This document shows, in pieces, positions 28,210 through 30,410 of a stretch of 30,410 bases of DNA; the stretch's first letter is position 1; each line of letters starts with the position of its first letter. The stretch comes from a virus. The notes under the pieces are model-generated. The model was not told the DNA's origin. It ran no database searches and saw only the letters and a program-made list of their open reading frames with translations. The position numbers and the translations under genes are program-made. The stretch spans positions 1-30,410 of the IMG/VR virus record IMGVR_UViG_3300027142_000036; one strand, given 5' to 3'.

Positions 28210-28388
28210 AGCCCCGTGAAAATTTGATTCTTTGTGACAGCCCCGTTGACACTTTACAAAACTGGACTGTTGATTTGCCGGGAAGACTCGACTTTTTGCC
28301 GGGAACGTTCGACTTTTTGCCGGGAACGTTCGACTTTTGTTTGGTGGCGGCGCATAAGCCCCGTGTCTTATCGTAAAGGCACGGGACT
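28210..28388. repeat. AGCCCCGT / ACGGGACT hairpin-arm cluster 5
   Basis: Left arms AGCCCCGT at 28210-28217, 28239-28246 and 28357-28364; right arm ACGGGACT at 28381-28388, which pairs with the third through one wobble position. The first two left arms have no exact partner here. Confidence 0.6.
28272..28334 (+). repeat. Three tandem 21-bp repeats (iteron-like)
   Basis: Units 28272-28292, 28293-28313 and 28314-28334 share TTTGCCGGGAA...TCGAC; the last two are identical and contain the palindrome GAACGTTC. The 21-bp period is two helical turns, as in iterons. They lie between left arms of cluster 5. Confidence 0.8.
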
Positions 28389-28412
28389 CCCAATAGCAGA
28401 TAAGATCCGGTT

Positions 28413-28613
28413 GTGAAAGTTTCCTGCTCTATTTGTAATGTCGAGTTCGACACGGTAAACACTTCTTATTCCGTCAAAATAGTAAGTTGGGTGGAACACA
28501 AGGACGGGAAATATATTGGCTCACCCCGAAGCCCTTCAATGCCGCTTGGGTATGCCCACAGAATATGCACAGAATCGCGTAACGCCTTTGACGACGCACC
28601 AACATTGTTCTAG
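28413..28613 (+). CDS. Small Cys/His protein, 66 residues
   Basis: GTG start at 28413. MKVSCSICNVEFD has C5-x2-C8 and the later AHRICTESRN gives His49 and Cys52, enough for one zinc. Spacing is slightly reminiscent of HNH-type fingers but no catalytic HNH is present. Rightward, after cluster 5. Weak ribosome-binding site. Convergent with the gene at 28646. Confidence 0.58.
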   Translation: MKVSCSICNVEFDTVNTSYSVKIVSWVEHKDGKYIGSPRSPSMPLGYAHRICTESRNAFDDAPTLF

Positions 28614-28625
28614 ATAATTGTTAAG

Positions 28626-28645
28626 TTCTGGGTTCTTCCCCAGAA
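28626..28645 (-). terminator. Hairpin between convergent genes
   Basis: TTCTGGG (28626-28632) pairs perfectly with CCCAGAA (28639-28645), 6-base loop, immediately after the stop of the leftward gene 28646-28807. Confidence 0.6.
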
Positions 28646-28807
28646 TTAGATTTCTGCGCCGACGATCGCAAGTTCTGCTGTTGGGGTTTGCAGTTCGCAC
28701 AACATACGGAGATCTAAAAGTAGATCAACCATCTCCGAGGACGCAACAAGTTCACGGCTCGAGATGGTTTTGATTGATTTGTCGATGAGTTCAATAACAG
28801 GGTTCAT
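28646..28807 (-). CDS. Unknown helical mini-protein, 53 residues
   Basis: Starts MNPVIELIDKSIKTISSREL, amphipathic helices (MVDLLLDLRMLCELQ), ends AELAIVGAEI. AGGAA lies before the ATG. Followed directly by a hairpin terminator. No family recognised. Confidence 0.62.
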   Translation of the reverse strand: MNPVIELIDKSIKTISSRELVASSEMVDLLLDLRMLCELQTPTAELAIVGAEI

Positions 28808-28842
28808 TAAGTTCCTCGTCTAGGTTAATAGTTTATCTTATT

Positions 28843-28992
28843 TTATTCGTAAAAAGGTTTTGCCGGCTTCTCTTTGGGGTTGTTGCGTGCCAACTTGCGT
28901 ATTTGATACAACGCAAAAAGAATTGGGACACCAAAGAATGCCATCAAGAACACCTTGATAGTTAAAAAGATACCGACCGTGCGTTTATTCAT
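28843..28992 (-). CDS. Single-TM membrane protein, 49 residues
   Basis: Starts MNKRTVGIFLTIKVFLMAFF, one hydrophobic helix (residues 6-29), then a basic tail (RKLARNNPKEKPAK). The start lies inside the end of the upstream gene (8-base overlap). Basic cytoplasmic tail suggests N-out/C-in. Function unknown. Confidence 0.65.
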   Translation of the reverse strand: MNKRTVGIFLTIKVFLMAFFGVPILFALYQIRKLARNNPKEKPAKPFYE

Positions 28993-29197
28993 GCTCACCA
29001 ACGAGGTTTAACGCTTCGTCTATTTGCATGGATGTCTTGATGGAATGGTCGCCGTCATACATAACAGTCACATAGTTTGCACCTTGTGAAGGGTCTTTCG
29101 CTAGGTCGCAAATCTCTGCGTATGCCTGTGTGATTGCGTCTATGTGGTTGTCTGCTTCGTAGATCATTTCCCAACGGACTAGGTAAGGCTTGGTCAT
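28985..29197 (-). CDS. Unknown protein, 70 residues
   Basis: Start at ATG 29197 (MTKPYLVRWEMIYEADNHID), which overlaps the upstream stop (ATGA). Strand-helix start (RWEMIYEADNHIDAITQAYA), then TVMYDGDHSIKTSMQIDEAL. No family recognised, though the size and start resemble small phage proteins with a single alpha/beta fold. Confidence 0.68.
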   Translation of the reverse strand: MTKPYLVRWEMIYEADNHIDAITQAYAEICDLAKDPSQGANYVTVMYDGDHSIKTSMQIDEALNLVGEHE

Positions 29198-29406
29198 ACG
29201 AATGCGTCTACTTGCCATGTGAACATTGGTTTGACACCGAGTTCGTCGTTGATGCAACGGGAAGTTACCTCAACATCGACCTTGTATTGCTCCAAGTATG
29301 CGAGTTCCTCTGCAAGTTCTGTTTTCGCAGCCTCTATCTGTGAACGGAGTTCATGGATTCGGGTTGAGGTTGTCTCGAATGTGCGCTTTTGTTTTCTTAG
29401 TTTCAT
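29194..29406 (-). CDS. Coiled-coil protein, 70 residues
   Basis: Basic start MKLRKQKRTFETTSTRIHEL, then a heptad-rich helix (LRSQIEAAKTELAEELAYLE) and a short beta end (VKPMFTWQVDAFV). No family recognised. Shared leader upstream, ATGA overlap downstream. Confidence 0.68.
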   Translation of the reverse strand: MKLRKQKRTFETTSTRIHELRSQIEAAKTELAEELAYLEQYKVDVEVTSRCINDELGVKPMFTWQVDAFV

Positions 29407-29446
29407 TGTTTATTGTCTGCCTTTCTATTTAGTTGTTTATGTTTAA

Positions 29447-29950
29447 TTACTTCTGTGCTTCTCTGTCTGCTTTTGCGTCACGGATTTCCCACAAACCCTT
29501 TTTGAGTTTACGGAAAGTTGGGGTCTCCTGTAAATACTTCAAGGTGGTTTGGTAGGAGAAGCCGCTTTGCTCGGTCAATTGCTCAGTTGTGTATTGCTCA
29601 AAATGGTGCTCATTCGCCCATTTCAAGAACCTGTTGAATTTTTGTTCTCGTGTCTCCACCCGGAGTTCTTCAGGTTTCGCACAAACTTCTTTACCGAGGT
29701 ATTCGGTGACGAGGACAGGGATCACTTGTTCGTGGACACTGTAACCGTTTAAGAAAACTTCGGGTGCGCCTTTTGCGCCTTCACTCTGCCACTTCGACAG
29801 GACGCTCAGACCTCTATAGATTTCGCCGAGAAATGTGCTTTCTTCTTGGTGCTCTTTTCGCCACGACCAACCTTCACCATATTTCGCGTTTCGTTCCGCA
29901 AACAATGACTTGAATGTTTGGTCTATAAAACTCTCTGTTAGTTGTTTCAT
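29447..29950 (-). CDS. Unknown protein with C-terminal winged-helix-like region, 167 residues
   Basis: N-terminal half is helical and Trp-rich (AKYGEGWSWRKEHQEESTFL). The C-terminal part, about 105-155 (FLKWANEHHFEQYTTEQLTE, then SGFSYQTTLKYLQ and FRKLKKGLWEIRD), reads like a winged helix with a final strand. It might be a regulator. First gene after promoter copy 5. Confidence 0.7.
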   Translation of the reverse strand: MKQLTESFIDQTFKSLFAERNAKYGEGWSWRKEHQEESTFLGEIYRGLSVLSKWQSEGAKGAPEVFLNGYSVHEQVIPVLVTEYLGKEVCAKPEELRVETREQKFNRFLKWANEHHFEQYTTEQLTEQSGFSYQTTLKYLQETPTFRKLKKGLWEIRDAKADREAQK

Positions 29951-29989
29951 GTCTATCTCCCTGTTTAGTATATTTATGTTTTCTTCTTA

Positions 29990-30018
29990 CCTATGTTACG
30001 AACTGGGTGTAACAAGGT
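29990..30018 (-). promoter_or_regulatory. Right-arm promoter class, copy 5
   Basis: Minus strand: ACCTTG (30013-30018), 17-base spacer with ACACCC and ending GTAA, then CATAGG (29990-29995). 40 bases before ATG 29950. Weakest -10 of the five. No CGCCACCG motif is found upstream of this copy. Confidence 0.55.
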
Positions 30019-30026
30019 GTGCTTTA

Positions 30027-30290
30027 TTAAAATATCTCGCTTTCCTTACGGAGAGACTCTGGGACTTGCAGAACGCTTTGAACTTTTACCACCAGACTTT
30101 CCAGATCATAAAGTTTTTGGTGAAGTTCCAGTAATGTGCTTTTAAAAACAGCCGACTGGTTAATTTGTTCAGTTCGATGTAGTTCCGACAGAATTACATC
30201 ATCGGTTCGCTGCACCGCCTTCAACACTCGAGCAAGGCTCAATACGTCCTGCTCAAAGATTTCTTCTAATGACTTTCTTTCTATTTTCAC
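30027..30290 (-). CDS. Unknown helical protein, 87 residues
   Basis: GTG start at 30290 with AAGGAG upstream. All-helical, coiled-coil-like (LELHQKLYDLESLVVKVQSV). No family recognised. Confidence 0.65.
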   Translation of the reverse strand: MKIERKSLEEIFEQDVLSLARVLKAVQRTDDVILSELHRTEQINQSAVFKSTLLELHQKLYDLESLVVKVQSVLQVPESLRKESEIF

Positions 30291-30336
30291 TATTTTTATT
30301 ACTCCTTAAAGAGTTCTAGGTTTATCTAACATATCC

Positions 30337-30365
30337 ATTATATATGCCTATGAGTATAAAAGCAA
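30337..30365 (-). promoter_or_regulatory. Leftward promoter at the right edge
   Basis: Minus strand: -35 TTGCTT (30360-30365), -10 TATAAT (30337-30342), 17-base spacer. Drives the gene starting at 30290. It differs from the five-copy class. Confidence 0.55.
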
Positions 30366-30410
30366 CCACCGGGCAAACAAATGTTCGCCTCTCCTTGTTT
30401 AAGTTTATAT

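Larger units (their letters stand above)
28049..28412. other. Non-coding divergent region with structured repeats
   Basis: About 360 bases. It holds a stretch of short ATAT/GATATA palindromes (28075-28130), motif copy 8, a long imperfect hairpin at 28154-28201 (TGGCGCG with CGCGCCA, inner ACCGG with CCGGT), hairpin-arm cluster 5 and the 21-bp tandem repeats. Confidence 0.6.

Noticed and set aside
14683-28388. Repeated AGCCCCGT units as a CRISPR array
   Set aside because: Units are only 8 bases, in both orientations, with irregular spacing and scattered over several loci; no cas genes are present.
28413-28613. HNH endonuclease
   Set aside because: Cys pairs are present but there is no catalytic HH...N...H arrangement, and the protein is too short for a convincing match.

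Overview
The window reads as part of the genome of a double-stranded DNA phage that infects an actinobacterium, possibly a freshwater one. The evidence for a phage is a compact lysis cassette (M15 endolysin, holin-like proteins, small lipoprotein), two DNA methyltransferases, a helicase-loader-like pair, and dozens of very short, overlapping, mostly unknown genes. The evidence for an actinobacterial host is a WhiB-family iron-sulfur regulator, a proteasome/HslV-like peptidase and a probable leaderless transcript. I see no integrase, tRNA, rRNA, insertion sequence or CRISPR array. Lifestyle and exact host are inference.

Layout. 1-2627: 3' part of a large surface or tail protein (beta-helix, Fn3-like domain, Thr-rich linker, twelve 17-residue acidic repeats, hydrophobic C-terminus). 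2690-5056: rightward lysis operon of eight overlapping genes that ends in a ferredoxin. 5158-5493: an isolated unknown gene. 5494-7271: leftward operon with a winged-helix regulator, an Fe(II)/2-oxoglutarate oxygenase of the clavaminate synthase/AsnO type and two unknown genes. 7427-12939: rightward operon with a small HTH protein, a metallophosphoesterase, an N4/N6 DNA methyltransferase, a C5-cytosine methyltransferase, a proteasome-like Ntn hydrolase and a WhiB protein. 12942-14407: leftward block with replication-initiator and helicase-loader-like proteins, a 30-residue membrane peptide and two small regulator-like proteins. 14408-30410: a long, almost wholly leftward array of small accessory genes. 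The recognisable ones are a DUF2958 protein, a DUF1281/Api92-like protein, a VWA protein with HExxH, its MoxR/CobS-like AAA+ partner, a DUF4314 protein, a helicase-associated-domain protein and several Cys-rich mini-proteins. Nine small genes of 30 to 56 codons were found here and in the preceding blocks by following start/stop overlaps.

The most unusual feature is the regulatory architecture of the right arm. Three layers recur in its intergenic regions: (i) eight same-orientation copies of a motif with core ATACGCCACCGTTCAG; (ii) five leftward promoters sharing a -35-like ACTYTR, an internal ACACCC and GTAA, and a TATA-type -10, all with 17-base spacing; (iii) five clusters of AGCCCCGT / ACGGGGCT (or AGTCCCGT / ACGGGACT) arms that could fold into alternative hairpins. 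Four intergenic regions carry all three in the same order. DnaA-box-like sites lie in two of them and a 3 x 21-bp iteron-like array in another. Smaller intercistronic hairpins and a shared leader sequence recur inside the gene array. Together these suggest a coordinated control system, either phage-specific promoters or stoperator-like sites, possibly with small structured RNAs.
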